Counted from the stretch's first letter, positions 7,222 through 16,740 are shown. The stretch is DNA of 64,000 nucleotides from Myroides phaeus (GCF_009799805.1 NZ_CP047050.1:1750001-1814000); one strand, 5' to 3'. The notes: generated by a model from the letters alone, not told the origin. Numbers and translations are program-made.

Positions 7222-9291
7222 ATGAATATGATGAAAATAGATATACAAGCGCCAGTTGCTAAGGTGAAACCTCACGAGATAACGGCACACAACCATACAC
7301 GAATTGACAACTACTTTTGGTTAAACGATAGAGAAGATCAAGAAGTAATTGATTACTTAAATGCAGAGAATGCATATTACCAAGAGCAAACTGCTCATAC
7401 ACAAGAATTCCAAAAGGATTTATTTGAAGAAATGAAAGCGAGAGTTAAGGAAGACGATAGTTCGGTTCCTTACTTCTACAATGGTTATTACTATATAACT
7501 CGCTTTGAAAAAGGGCAATGTTATCCTATTATGTCTCGTAAAAAAGGCAGTATGGAGGCAGAAGAAGAAATTCTTTTTGACTGTAACCAAATGGCAGAAG
7601 GACACGCTTATTTCCATTTACGTGGAGTAAACGTTTCTGAAGACAACCAATGGGCTGCTTATGGTGTGGATACGGTTTCACGTAGAGAATACACACTATA
7701 TGTAAAGAACTTGATTACAGGTGAGATTTCTCCGATTGAAATTACAAATACAACGGGTAGTTCTACGTGGGCTGCTGACAACAAGACGTTGTTTTACTCT
7801 CGTAAAGATGAGGTAACGCTTAGAGCAGATAAGATTTATAAACACAAATTGGGAACTGCTGTTGACCAAGATGTATTGGTGTATTTTGAGGAGGATGAAA
7901 CTTTTGATACGTATGTAAGTAAAGAGAAATCACATAAATATATTGTTATTGGTTCTGAGAGTACACTGACAAGTGAGTACCGTATTTTAGAGTCTAATAA
8001 CCCAGATGGAGAGTTTCGCGTTTTCCAAGAGCGTATTCGCGGTTTGGAGTACAATATTTCTCACTACGGAGAACACTTCTATGTAACAACTAACTTAGAT
8101 GATGCAGACAACTTTAAGTTGATGAAATGTACAGAAACGCAAACGTCTGTTGAAAACTGGGTTGAGGTAATCCCTCATCGCGAGGAAGTGTTGTTAGAGG
8201 ATATTGATATTTTTAAAGATTATTTGGTTATTTCTGAGCGTTCAAACGGACTTGTTCACTTGCGTATTTTGCCTTGGAACAATCCTGAACAAGGGTATTA
8301 TCTACCTTTCGGAAGTGAAACGTATAATGCTTATACAACAACGAATATTGACTTTGACACTGACATTTTGCGTTATGGTTACCAATCGTTAAATACGCCT
8401 GCTTCTATCATTGATTTCAATATGAAAACCAAAGAGAAAGAGGTAAAGAAGGAACAAGAGGTATTGGGAACTTTTGACAAGAACGATTACGTAGAAGAAC
8501 GTATTTGGGCTACAGCGAAAGACGGAGTAGAAGTGCCTATTTCAATGGTGTACAAAAAGGGAATGAAGAAAGATGGTTCTAATCCTTTCTTGTTATACGC
8601 TTACGGTTCGTACGGATATTCGATGGAACCTTATTTTTCAACGACGCGTTTGAGTTTGTTAGACAGAGGATTTGTGTACGCAATTGCACACATTCGCGGA
8701 GGGGAAGATATGGGACGTGATTGGTATGAAGATGGTAAACTGTTAGAAAAGAAAAACACGTTTAACGACTTTATCGCTTGTTCTGAACACGTGATTAAAG
8801 AAGGATATACTTCTAAAGAACACTTGTATGCAGAGGGTGGTTCTGCAGGGGGAATGTTGATGGGGGTTATTGTAAACGAACGCCCTGATTTGTACAATGG
8901 TGTTATTGCACAAGTACCTTTTGTGGATGTGGTAACAACGATGTTAGACGATAGTATTCCGTTGACAACAGGGGAGTATGATGAGTGGGGTAACCCAAAT
9001 GATAAAGAGTATTATGACTATATGTTGTCTTATTCGCCAATTGACAATGTAAAAGAGCAAGCGTATCCGAATATGTATGTATCTACGGGATTACACGATT
9101 CGCAAGTGCAGTATTGGGAACCTGCGAAGTGGATTGCTAAATTGAGAGTGATGAAAACAAATGACAATCAGTTGTTTTTAGATACAAATATGGATGCAGG
9201 ACACGGAGGAGCTTCAGGTAGATTTGAAGCTTTGAAAGAAGTAGCAAAAGAGTTTGCTTTTATGTTCGATTTAGAAGGAATTACGAAATAG
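7222..9291 (+). CDS. ptrB: S9 family peptidase, oligopeptidase B-like
   Basis: A 689-residue prolyl-oligopeptidase-family serine peptidase: N-terminal seven-bladed beta-propeller (about 70-410) gating a C-terminal alpha/beta hydrolase domain. The catalytic triad is readable: Ser541 in GGSAGG, Asp626 in LHDSQV and His661 in AGHGGASGR. The GGSAGGMLMG segment and the ending are typical of oligopeptidase B, which cuts short peptides after Arg or Lys. No signal peptide is present, so it is likely cytoplasmic. There are three candidate ATGs in the first four codons (MNMMKID); the close promoter makes a later one possible. Monocistronic. Confidence 0.92.
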   Translation: MNMMKIDIQAPVAKVKPHEITAHNHTRIDNYFWLNDREDQEVIDYLNAENAYYQEQTAHTQEFQKDLFEEMKARVKEDDSSVPYFYNGYYYITRFEKGQCYPIMSRKKGSMEAEEEILFDCNQMAEGHAYFHLRGVNVSEDNQWAAYGVDTVSRREYTLYVKNLITGEISPIEITNTTGSSTWAADNKTLFYSRKDEVTLRADKIYKHKLGTAVDQDVLVYFEEDETFDTYVSKEKSHKYIVIGSESTLTSEYRILESNNPDGEFRVFQERIRGLEYNISHYGEHFYVTTNLDDADNFKLMKCTETQTSVENWVEVIPHREEVLLEDIDIFKDYLVISERSNGLVHLRILPWNNPEQGYYLPFGSETYNAYTTTNIDFDTDILRYGYQSLNTPASIIDFNMKTKEKEVKKEQEVLGTFDKNDYVEERIWATAKDGVEVPISMVYKKGMKKDGSNPFLLYAYGSYGYSMEPYFSTTRLSLLDRGFVYAIAHIRGGEDMGRDWYEDGKLLEKKNTFNDFIACSEHVIKEGYTSKEHLYAEGGSAGGMLMGVIVNERPDLYNGVIAQVPFVDVVTTMLDDSIPLTTGEYDEWGNPNDKEYYDYMLSYSPIDNVKEQAYPNMYVSTGLHDSQVQYWEPAKWIAKLRVMKTNDNQLFLDTNMDAGHGGASGRFEALKEVAKEFAFMFDLEGITK

Positions 9292-9372
9292 TTAGCACTA
9301 TTTTTTAGTAAATTTGTTAGGTATAAAGGAAGTCGATACAGCAATGTGAAGGCTATAATAAAAAATAAAATT

Positions 9373-10404
9373 ATGAAAGAAGAGATTCAAGCGTATGATA
9401 ATGTATTGTCTTTTGTAGGAAATACACCTTTAGTAAAATTGCCAAAAGCAACTGCTAAGTTAGAAGGAAACTTCTACGGAAAAGTGGAGGCTTTTAACGC
9501 AGGGCATTCTGCAAAAGATAGAATTGCTTTACATATCATTGAAACAGCTGAGAAGAAAGGGATTTTAAAACCTGGAGATACGATTGTAGAAACTACTTCT
9601 GGTAACACTGGATTTAGTATTGCAATGGTAAGCGCTATTAAGGGATACAAATGTGTGTTGTCTGTTAGTGATAAATCATCTCCGGATAAAATCGATATGT
9701 TACGTGCAATGGGAGCTACAGTTTATGTATGTCCTGCTAACGTAGCGGCTGATGACCCTCGTTCATATTACGAAGTTGCAAAACGCGTACATAAAGAATT
9801 ACCTGGTTCTATTTATATCAACCAATATTTTAATGAGTTGAATACGGAGGCTCATTATTTATCTACTGGTCCTGAAATATGGAACCAAACAAATGGTAAG
9901 ATTACACACTTTGTTTGTTGTTCTGGTACTGGTGGTACTATTTCTGGTACTGCAAGGTTCTTAAAGGAAATGAATCCTAACGTAAAAGTATTAGGTGTTG
10001 ATGCTTATGGTTCTGTATTGAAAAAATACCACGAAACAGGTGAGTTAGACCCTAATGAGATTGCTCCTTATAAAATTGAGGGATTAGGTAAAAACCTTAT
10101 TCCTACTGCGACTGACTTTTCTGTAATCGACAAGTTTATGAAAGTGACAGATAAGGATGCTGCACAAGCTGCTCGTGAATTAGCACGTACAGAAGGATTG
10201 TTTTTAGGGTATACTTCTGGTGCTGTGTTACAAGCAACAAGACAATATGCTGCTGAAGGTGAGTTTGACAAGGATAGCGTTGTTGTAATGTTATTCCCAG
10301 ACCACGGTTCTCGTTATATGAGTAAAATTTATAGCGACTCTTGGATGGAGCAACAAGGTTTCTTAGATGGAGAACCTAAAAATGAAATCAACTACGTAAA
10401 GTAA
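9373..10404 (+). CDS. PLP-dependent cysteine synthase / cystathionine beta-synthase-like enzyme
   Basis: A 343-residue fold-type II PLP enzyme. The ATG at 9373 (MKEEIQAYD) is preferred to an upstream GTG at 9346. GNTPL is at residues 16-20, the PLP lysine is Lys48 in AGHSAKDR, and the phosphate-binding SGNTG is at 76-80. The [13 protein letters not shown] context is closer to cystathionine beta-synthases than to CysK, but there is no heme segment and no C-terminal CBS pair. It forms cysteine or cystathionine from (O-acetyl)serine and a thiol donor; which one cannot be decided here. The last ten codons and the terminator are repeated exactly (one mismatch) after the fic gene. Confidence 0.88.
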   Translation: MKEEIQAYDNVLSFVGNTPLVKLPKATAKLEGNFYGKVEAFNAGHSAKDRIALHIIETAEKKGILKPGDTIVETTSGNTGFSIAMVSAIKGYKCVLSVSDKSSPDKIDMLRAMGATVYVCPANVAADDPRSYYEVAKRVHKELPGSIYINQYFNELNTEAHYLSTGPEIWNQTNGKITHFVCCSGTGGTISGTARFLKEMNPNVKVLGVDAYGSVLKKYHETGELDPNEIAPYKIEGLGKNLIPTATDFSVIDKFMKVTDKDAAQAARELARTEGLFLGYTSGAVLQATRQYAAEGEFDKDSVVVMLFPDHGSRYMSKIYSDSWMEQQGFLDGEPKNEINYVK

Positions 10405-10456
10405 GCTTTGCGTTATGCTATAGAAAAGCACCTCAATTGAGGTGCTTTTTTTGTAT
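10373..10456 (+). repeat. 84-bp direct repeat, left copy
   Basis: Spans the last codons of the PLP enzyme gene, its stop and its terminator. It is repeated at 11485-11568 with a single mismatch (C to A, in the AATGAAATC word). The two copies start 1,112 bases apart and enclose the fic gene. Confidence 0.95.
10424..10452 (+). terminator. Terminator of the PLP enzyme gene
   Basis: Perfect 26-bp palindrome AAAAGCACCTCAA / TTGAGGTGCTTTT followed by further T residues. Being symmetric, it can work on both strands. The same terminator is copied at 11536-11564. Confidence 0.9.
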
Positions 10457-10493
10457 GTATGTATTTTTTGTACGCTATAGTATCAAAATGTTA

Positions 10494-10525
10494 TATCTTT
10501 GATAGTATCAAATGACACTATCAAA
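10494..10525 (+). promoter_or_regulatory. fic promoter (-7 box) overlapped by an operator-like palindrome
   Basis: TATCTTTG at 10494-10501 fits the TAnnTTTG -7 box. The palindrome TTTGATAGT-N10-ACTATCAAA at 10498-10525 begins inside the box and covers the predicted start site near 10508. A further half-site (TAGTATCAAA) lies just upstream near 10478. A protein bound here would block transcription, so this is a likely autoregulatory or regulator site. Confidence 0.65.
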
Positions 10526-10526
10526 G

Positions 10527-11486
10527 ATGAAACCACCCTATATAATTACGAGTAAAATATTGGAATTAGTTCACTTAATTTCGGAGTGTTTAGGTGAAAT
10601 AAATGCAAGTCATTTATATAAACCTACAACGGAATTAAGAAAGAAAAATAGGATTAAAACGATTCAGTCTTCTTTGGAAATTGAAGGGAATACATTGAGT
10701 GAAGAACAGATTACTGCCTTGTTAGATAACAAGCGAATCATTGCTCCTGAGAAAGATATTACAGAGGTTAAAAATGCTATTGAAGTTTATAACCAACTCA
10801 ATACGTTTAAAGTTAATAAGCTTAGTGAGTTAGAACGAGCTCATTTGATTTTAATGCAAGGATTAGTTGATAAACCGGGTAAATTGCGTTCTACGAATGT
10901 GGGGATTGTGAAAGGTTCAAAAGTAGAACACGTTGCTCCAAGTGGCAGTATGGTGAGGGGATTGATGAACGATTTGTTTGCTTACTTGAAAGAGGATAGT
11001 GATTTACTTTTAATTAAAAGTTGTGTATTTCACTACGAGTTTGAATTTATTCATCCGTTTGTAGATGGGAATGGAAGAATGGGGCGTTTATGGCAAACAT
11101 TAATTTTACTACAGAAATATCCCGTGTTTGAATATTTGCCAATTGAGAGTTTAATCAAGGACAACCAAGAAGCGTATTATAAATCATTGTCTATCTCTGA
11201 TAAAACGGGACACTCAACGCCCTTTATTGAGTTTATGCTGGGTATAATTTTAAAAGCGCTTCAAGATGTTTTGCTAACACAAACGCAAGTGCTAACAACA
11301 GATGATAGAATAGCGTATTTTAAAGATAAGATTGGTAAACACTTTTTCAGCAGAAAAGATTATTTACAAAATTATAAGAATATCTCAAGTTCTACCGCAA
11401 GCCGTGATTTGAAATGGGCTGTAGAAAAAGGATTATTGGAAAAGGAAGGGGAACATCGTTTTGTAAAGTATCAATACATAGATTAA
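10527..11486 (+). CDS. Fic family protein (AMP-transferase fold) with C-terminal winged helix
   Basis: The 319-residue reading starts at the ATG at 10527 (MKPPYIITS); an ATG at 10512 lies inside the palindrome almost at the transcription start. Fic domain proteins transfer AMP or a similar group from a nucleotide to a protein hydroxyl. The active motif HPFVDGNGRMGR starts at His176. An N-terminal inhibitory helix motif SLEIEGN (Ser49, Glu53, Gly54) marks a self-inhibited class II Fic enzyme. The C-terminal 70 residues look like a winged helix (SSSTASRDLKWAVEKG), which could bind the nearby palindrome. The gene ends exactly where the right 84-bp repeat begins, suggesting a recently acquired cassette. 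The target protein is unknown. Confidence 0.9.
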   Translation: MKPPYIITSKILELVHLISECLGEINASHLYKPTTELRKKNRIKTIQSSLEIEGNTLSEEQITALLDNKRIIAPEKDITEVKNAIEVYNQLNTFKVNKLSELERAHLILMQGLVDKPGKLRSTNVGIVKGSKVEHVAPSGSMVRGLMNDLFAYLKEDSDLLLIKSCVFHYEFEFIHPFVDGNGRMGRLWQTLILLQKYPVFEYLPIESLIKDNQEAYYKSLSISDKTGHSTPFIEFMLGIILKALQDVLLTQTQVLTTDDRIAYFKDKIGKHFFSRKDYLQNYKNISSSTASRDLKWAVEKGLLEKEGEHRFVKYQYID

Positions 11487-11568
11487 CCTAAAAATGAAAT
11501 AAACTACGTAAAGTAAGCTTTGCGTTATGCTATAGAAAAGCACCTCAATTGAGGTGCTTTTTTTGTAT
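11485..11568 (+). repeat. 84-bp direct repeat, right copy
   Basis: 83 of 84 bases match 10373-10456. It carries a nonfunctional copy of the PLP enzyme's last ten codons plus its terminator, now serving as the fic terminator. Its first two bases are the last two of the fic stop codon. Confidence 0.95.
11536..11564 (+). terminator. Terminator after fic (duplicate of 10424-10452)
   Basis: Same perfect 26-bp palindrome and T tract, carried by the right 84-bp repeat. Confidence 0.88.
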
Positions 11569-11577
11569 ATGATAGTT

Positions 11578-11607
11578 AGTTTGATAGTGTCATATGATAC
11601 TATCAAA
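11578..11607. promoter_or_regulatory. Second operator-like palindrome outside the fic cassette
   Basis: GTTTGATAGT-N10-ACTATCAAAC: the 10-base arms are perfect inverse copies, and the arms match those of the palindrome at the fic promoter. No gene starts just downstream on the plus strand, so this looks like the leftover of a regulatory site from the same recombination event, or a second binding site for the same regulator. Confidence 0.6.
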
Positions 11608-11660
11608 CGATGTGTTTTTGTGTAATGAATTGGTTTTTAGTTGTTTCTAAAAAAACTGTT

Positions 11661-11816
11661 TTAGTTTATTTTTTCTTTCGGAAGATTAAATAATGCCGCG
11701 ATAATTATAAAGCCAATTCCCGTGATTGAAGGAGGGAGCATATTCGCTTTTGTGCCTAAGTAAATCATATAAATTCCTAAAATGATTAGGAGAATAGATA
11801 GTGCTTTTTTTAACAT
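11661..11816 (-). CDS. Small membrane protein, 51 residues
   Basis: Short ORF starting at the ATG at 11814-11816: MLKKALSILLIILG then a second hydrophobic stretch (TGIGFIIIAALFN) and a charged end KEKIN. Two predicted membrane helices with a short loop. It lies alone between the fic cassette and the ABC transporter. The positive-inside start, plausible codon use and hydrophobic pattern make it a likely real small gene; no family is recognised. Confidence 0.55.
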   Translation of the reverse strand: MLKKALSILLIILGIYMIYLGTKANMLPPSITGIGFIIIAALFNLPKEKIN

Positions 11817-12018
11817 AGTAGTTGGTTTTTATAAGGTTAAGGTATTTTCAAATATAGTTAATTATTTTAATGCGATTCTTTATATAACAGCGCTTGTGTT
11901 TGAAGAGAAGCCATAGACACTATAAAATCAAATAGTCAATAGCATCAAAGTTTTTTGAAAAAAAGATGTAACAATCAGAGTCTTTTACTCACTAATAGGG
12001 TAAACCAAAAGTAGAATT
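11817..12018. other. Intergenic, ABC transporter promoter region
   Basis: About 200 AT-rich bases between the divergent small membrane gene and the ABC operon. No clear -7 box was picked out and no repeat or RNA structure is evident. Confidence 0.4.
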
Positions 12019-12894
12019 ATGAAATTAGTTATAGAAAATTTAAGTAAGACTTATAAAAATGGGGTTAAAGCATTAGATGGTTTAAATTTAGAGATAGGTG
12101 CAGGAATGTTTGGGTTATTAGGACCTAATGGTGCTGGTAAATCTTCTTTGATGCGTACGATTGCTACGTTGCAAAAACCAGATAGTGGTTCTATTCATTT
12201 TGGTGATATCAATGTGTTAGAACAACAAAATGAGTTTAGAAAAATACTGGGGTATCTACCTCAAGATTTTGGTGTTTATCCAAATATGTCTGCTCTTGAT
12301 TTGTTAGAGTACTTCGCGCGTTTGAAAGGGATTTCAAATGCTAAACAACGCAGTGAAATTGTAAAAAGCGTATTAGATGTTACAAATTTATACGAGGTAA
12401 GACGCAAAAGTGTTAGTGGCTATTCAGGTGGAATGAAACAGCGCTTTGGAATTGCTCAGTTGTTGTTAAACGATCCTAAATTGATTATTGTAGATGAACC
12501 TACTGCGGGATTAGACCCTGCAGAAAGACACCGCTTTCTAAATGTACTTCGCGAGATTGGTAATAATAATACGGTTATCTTTTCGACGCATATCGTAGAT
12601 GATGTAAACGAATTATGTCACGAGATGGCTATTTTGAACGGAGGGAAACTATTGGAAAGAAGTACGCCTAAGCAAGCAGAACAAAAGTTAGAGGGAATGA
12701 TTTGGACGAAGGAGGTTGTTCGTGAAGAGGCTGAGGTGCTAAACAAAGAATTAACTATTCTTTCTGGAAAATACAACCAAGACAATAAACTAAATGTACG
12801 TGCTTACTCACAAGATTCTTTAGCAGATGCTGGATTTACACAAGTGAAACCAAACTTAGAGGATGTTTATTTTGTGGCACTTAAAAACGATTAA
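12019..12894 (+). CDS. ABC transporter ATP-binding protein
   Basis: A 291-residue nucleotide-binding subunit. Walker A GPNGAGKSS is at about residues 35-43, the signature YSGGMKQR at about 135-142, Walker B LIIVDEP at about 155-161 and the switch His in STHIVDDV near 193. The extra 80-residue C-terminal tail is common in ABC-2 exporters. Its stop is three bases before the ATG of the permease-peptidase, so the two form one transporter. Confidence 0.93.
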   Translation: MKLVIENLSKTYKNGVKALDGLNLEIGAGMFGLLGPNGAGKSSLMRTIATLQKPDSGSIHFGDINVLEQQNEFRKILGYLPQDFGVYPNMSALDLLEYFARLKGISNAKQRSEIVKSVLDVTNLYEVRRKSVSGYSGGMKQRFGIAQLLLNDPKLIIVDEPTAGLDPAERHRFLNVLREIGNNNTVIFSTHIVDDVNELCHEMAILNGGKLLERSTPKQAEQKLEGMIWTKEVVREEAEVLNKELTILSGKYNQDNKLNVRAYSQDSLADAGFTQVKPNLEDVYFVALKND

Positions 12895-12897
12895 GCT

Positions 12898-15800
12898 ATG
12901 TTTGGAACTATTTTTTCTTTTGAGCTTAAACGTTGGTTTAAGAACTGGACCTTTTATTTGTACATAGCGATATTTTTTACCTTGTGTTTTTTCGCAATGG
13001 TTAGTTCATTGGGAATGTTTGACTCCGTGAAGAATACGACAAGCTCATTGCGTTTTGTCAATTCGCCTTTAATGTTAAACTCTTTCATCTATAGCTTTAA
13101 TTCGCTGTTGTACTTTTTGTTTCCATCTATTATTGGGGCTTCAATATACAGGGATTACAAGTATAATGTGCATCACGTACTTTATGCTTATCCCTTTTCT
13201 AAAGTTGACTATTTAGCAGGTAAATTCTTGAGTTCATTCTTGGTTACCCTGATGATTTCACTGTCTATGGGAGTAGCTGCGTTTATCGCTACGCTTTTAC
13301 CGTGGGCAAATGAGACGTTGGTTGGACCAAATAATATTATGAACTATGTACAAGTGTATTTGTTCAATGTCATTCCGAATATGCTGTTTATGGGGGCTAT
13401 TGTGTTTACAGTAGTTACCTTGACTCGAAATGTGTACATCGGTTTTGTAGTTATTTTGATATTAATCATCTTACAAGGTGTTGTAAGTGGTATAGCTTCT
13501 GATTTAGACAATCGTGTGGTAGCAGCGTTGATTGATCCGACAGGCGGACAAGCTTTGCGTTATTACACACAATATTGGACCGTAAATGAGATGAATTACA
13601 ACGGACTTCCGTTAGAAAAATGGTTTATCATTAACCGTTTAATATGGTTAGGTGTTACTGCCTTTTTCTTAGTGTTGTTAGGAAAGATGTTCCGTTTTTC
13701 TCAACACCCAATGACATTGTCTTTTGGTAAAAAAGTAAAAGGAGAACGCGTTACTAAAAACAACTTTATCGGAATCTTTAAAATTGAATTGCCGAAAGTT
13801 ACTTACGATTACTCGTGTAAAAGAGATTGGACTAATGTATGGGCGTTTACTAAACTTGATTTTAAATATTTAGCGAAGAATAGAGTATTCTTAATCTTAA
13901 TAGGTGTTGGAATATTGTTTATGGTATCTGTAGGTAGATTTGCTATGACGATGTACGGTACTAAAACATTCCCATTAACGCGTAGTATCTTAGAAATACC
14001 AGGAAGCACATTTGATTTGTTTATCTTGATTATGACGTTCCTTGGTTCTGGATTATTAGTACAAAGAGGTTCGTTGTCTAAAATGAACTTATTAGTAGAT
14101 TCAACAGCTACACCAAACTGGGTGTTCTTTGTCTCTAAGTTTTTTGCCTTAATAGCATTGCAGTTTGTATTGTTATTAGTGATTATGATAACGGGAATAG
14201 GGATTCAAATTTACAATGGTTATTACCAATTTGAAATAGGCTTGTATTTGCGTAGTTTACTTGCTTTTTCGTGGGTAGGTTATATCATTTGGGCGTTGTT
14301 TAGTATTGCTGTTCAAACGGTATTTAGAAACTATATCATTGGTTTCTTTGTGTTGTTAGTCTTATCTATTGCTTGGCCTGAATTGACGGCTATAGGAATA
14401 GAACAACAACTGTTTTTCTTTAATGACTTACCAATGTCTTCTTATTCAGATATGAATGGTTTTGGCAGTGGAGCAACGAAGTTCTATATCTATGCTTTTT
14501 ACTGGCTGTTATTTGTTGGTTTCTTAGGTGGATTGACTTTATTGTTTTGGAGAAGAGGAACATTCGGTAGTTTAAAAGAGCGTATTTTTTATGCAAAACA
14601 ACGAGCAAATGCATTGATTGTTGTACCAACAGTGTTGTGTTTAGTAGGTTTCTTATCAATAGGTGGTTATTTGTATTATGAAGCGACTGTACTGAATACT
14701 TATCATTCAGCGAAAGAAATGGAGTTGCTTCAAGTGGAATATGAAAAGACGTATAAAAAGTATGCTTCGTTAGTGTTACCTCGTATTGTTGATGTAAAAG
14801 TAGACTTTGATATTTTTCCTAATACGCGTGATTTCTCTGCAAAAGGGGCGTATGTGTTGAAGAATAAATCTACTCAAGCAGTAGATAGTTTACTTGTTAA
14901 TTATTTGGTTGATTATAAGAATACGATAGCGATTGAAGGAGCTGACTTCTTGTCTCAAGATAGTGTGCAAGGGTTACAGTTTTACCGTTTTAAAACACCA
15001 CTTCAACCTGGTGATTCTGTAAAGATGACATTTACTGTTGCTAATAAACCGAATACGTTACTGCGTTCAAATTCTCCTGTCTTAGAGAATGGTACTTTTA
15101 TCAATAATAGTATATTTCCATCTTTAGGGTATAGCGAAAGAGGTGAGTTAACCGATGATGAGGTACGTAAGAAATACGATTTACAGCCGAAAGAGCGTAT
15201 GGCAAAGCAATCGGATAAAAAGGCGTTGCAAAATACGTATATCAGTAGTGATTCTGATTGGATTCGATTTGAAACAACTGTAAGCACAGCAGCTGACCAA
15301 ATTGCAATTGCTCCTGGGTATTTGCAAAAAGAGTGGACAGAAGGCGATAGACGTTATTTCCACTATAAGATGGACCAAAAGATGTTGAACTTTTATGCGT
15401 TTAATTCTGGACGATATGAAGTGAAATCAGAGAAATGGAATGACATCAATATAGAAGTGTACTATCACAAAGGACATCCATATAATGTAGATCGTATGAT
15501 TTCAGGTGTGAAAAAGTCATTAGCTTATTATAGCAAAGAGTTTAGTCCTTACCAACATAAGCAAGCGCGTATTATTGAGTTTCCATTGACAATGGGATCA
15601 TTTGCTCAATCCTTTGCTAATACAATTCCTTTTTCAGAAACAATTGGGTTTGTAGCAGATGTAGATGAGACAGATGAGAATGCAGTAGATTACCCTTTCT
15701 CTGTTACTTCTCACGAGGTAGCACATCAATGGTGGGCACATCAAGTGATTGGAGGAAACGTACAAGGAGTAACGATGTTATCAGAGAGTTTGTCTGAATA

Positions 15801-16569
15801 TAGTTCGCTTAAAGTATTAGAGCAAGAATATGGGAAAGGACAAATGCGTCGTTTCTTAAAAGATGCGTTAGATGGTTATTTAAGAGGAAGAGGTAGCGAG
15901 AGAAAGAAAGAACAACCATTGATGTATAACGAGAATCAGCAATACATCCACTATAACAAAGGGTCGTTAGTATTCTATACGTTGAGTGATTATATTGGAG
16001 ATGATAAGCTAAATGGTACGTTGAAAGCATATATTAAAAAGGTTGCTTTTCAAGAGGCTCCTTTTACAACAACAGCGGAGTTAGTAGCCGATTTAAAAGT
16101 AGCTACACCAGATTCGTTGCAATATATGATTAAAGATATGTTTGAAACGATTACACTTTACGATAATTACGTTGATAAAGCTGAGGTTAAAAAGTTAGAC
16201 AACGGCAAGTATGAAGTGAAGATAAAGGCTTTTGTGAGTAAACACAGAGCAGGTGAAAAAGGAGAGAAGTTGTATGCCGATAAGGGAGATAAACAATTAA
16301 CTTTTAAAGGAGATAAGGACTTGGTGATAGAATCACTTCCTTTAGCAGATTATGTTGAGGTAGGTGTTTTTGCAAAGGTTGATAAGTCAAAAGAGACAAG
16401 CGATAAGAAGTCGAAAGACGAAAAGGTGCTTTACTTGAAAAAAGTAAAGATAACTGCAATTGAAAATGAGTTTACAATTATTGTAGATGAAGAACCAACA
16501 GAGGTTGGTATAGATCCGTATTACAAATTGATTGATACTCGTTCTTTTGACAACCGTAAGAAGTTGTAA
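12898..16569 (+). CDS. ABC-2 type permease fused to an M1 family aminopeptidase-like domain
   Basis: A 1,223-residue fusion. The first 600 residues hold two ABC-2-like permease halves with about twelve membrane helices; the C-terminal half (about 630-1150) is an extracytoplasmic M1 metallopeptidase-like domain. The zinc motif HEVAH is at 939-943, followed about 20 residues later by Glu963 in LSESLSEYS. A GAMEN-type substrate motif is not clear (the region reads GSFAQSF), so peptidase specificity is uncertain. It follows the ATPase gene by three bases. Such fusions are known in Bacteroidota; the substrate is unknown. The C-terminal tail is Lys-rich. Confidence 0.9.
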   Translation: MFGTIFSFELKRWFKNWTFYLYIAIFFTLCFFAMVSSLGMFDSVKNTTSSLRFVNSPLMLNSFIYSFNSLLYFLFPSIIGASIYRDYKYNVHHVLYAYPFSKVDYLAGKFLSSFLVTLMISLSMGVAAFIATLLPWANETLVGPNNIMNYVQVYLFNVIPNMLFMGAIVFTVVTLTRNVYIGFVVILILIILQGVVSGIASDLDNRVVAALIDPTGGQALRYYTQYWTVNEMNYNGLPLEKWFIINRLIWLGVTAFFLVLLGKMFRFSQHPMTLSFGKKVKGERVTKNNFIGIFKIELPKVTYDYSCKRDWTNVWAFTKLDFKYLAKNRVFLILIGVGILFMVSVGRFAMTMYGTKTFPLTRSILEIPGSTFDLFILIMTFLGSGLLVQRGSLSKMNLLVDSTATPNWVFFVSKFFALIALQFVLLLVIMITGIGIQIYNGYYQFEIGLYLRSLLAFSWVGYIIWALFSIAVQTVFRNYIIGFFVLLVLSIAWPELTAIGIEQQLFFFNDLPMSSYSDMNGFGSGATKFYIYAFYWLLFVGFLGGLTLLFWRRGTFGSLKERIFYAKQRANALIVVPTVLCLVGFLSIGGYLYYEATVLNTYHSAKEMELLQVEYEKTYKKYASLVLPRIVDVKVDFDIFPNTRDFSAKGAYVLKNKSTQAVDSLLVNYLVDYKNTIAIEGADFLSQDSVQGLQFYRFKTPLQPGDSVKMTFTVANKPNTLLRSNSPVLENGTFINNSIFPSLGYSERGELTDDEVRKKYDLQPKERMAKQSDKKALQNTYISSDSDWIRFETTVSTAADQIAIAPGYLQKEWTEGDRRYFHYKMDQKMLNFYAFNSGRYEVKSEKWNDINIEVYYHKGHPYNVDRMISGVKKSLAYYSKEFSPYQHKQARIIEFPLTMGSFAQSFANTIPFSETIGFVADVDETDENAVDYPFSVTSHEVAHQWWAHQVIGGNVQGVTMLSESLSEYSSLKVLEQEYGKGQMRRFLKDALDGYLRGRGSERKKEQPLMYNENQQYIHYNKGSLVFYTLSDYIGDDKLNGTLKAYIKKVAFQEAPFTTTAELVADLKVATPDSLQYMIKDMFETITLYDNYVDKAEVKKLDNGKYEVKIKAFVSKHRAGEKGEKLYADKGDKQLTFKGDKDLVIESLPLADYVEVGVFAKVDKSKETSDKKSKDEKVLYLKKVKITAIENEFTIIVDEEPTEVGIDPYYKLIDTRSFDNRKKL

Positions 16570-16588
16570 TAAATTAAGTATATTTTGT

Positions 16589-16622
16589 AAAGGAGCTTTC
16601 CATTGTGAAGGCTCCTTTTTTT
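16589..16622 (+). terminator. Terminator of the ABC/M1 operon
   Basis: AAGGAGC / GCTCCTT stem with an inner TTTC/GAAG pairing, followed by TTTTTTT. Confidence 0.85.
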
Positions 16623-16740
16623 GTGTACTTAACTATAGTATAGCAGAAGTTAGGTGTAATAATACTTCAGATAATCCAATTCGTTTTGATAGTAAATAGA
16701 ACTTGTTTTTCAATGCTATTACAGCTGAATTATAGGCATA

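Noticed and set aside
10512..10526. Upstream ATG as the fic start
   Set aside because: It lies within the operator-like palindrome almost at the predicted transcription start; the ATG at 10527 leaves a leader and keeps the Fic domain intact. Not fully excluded.
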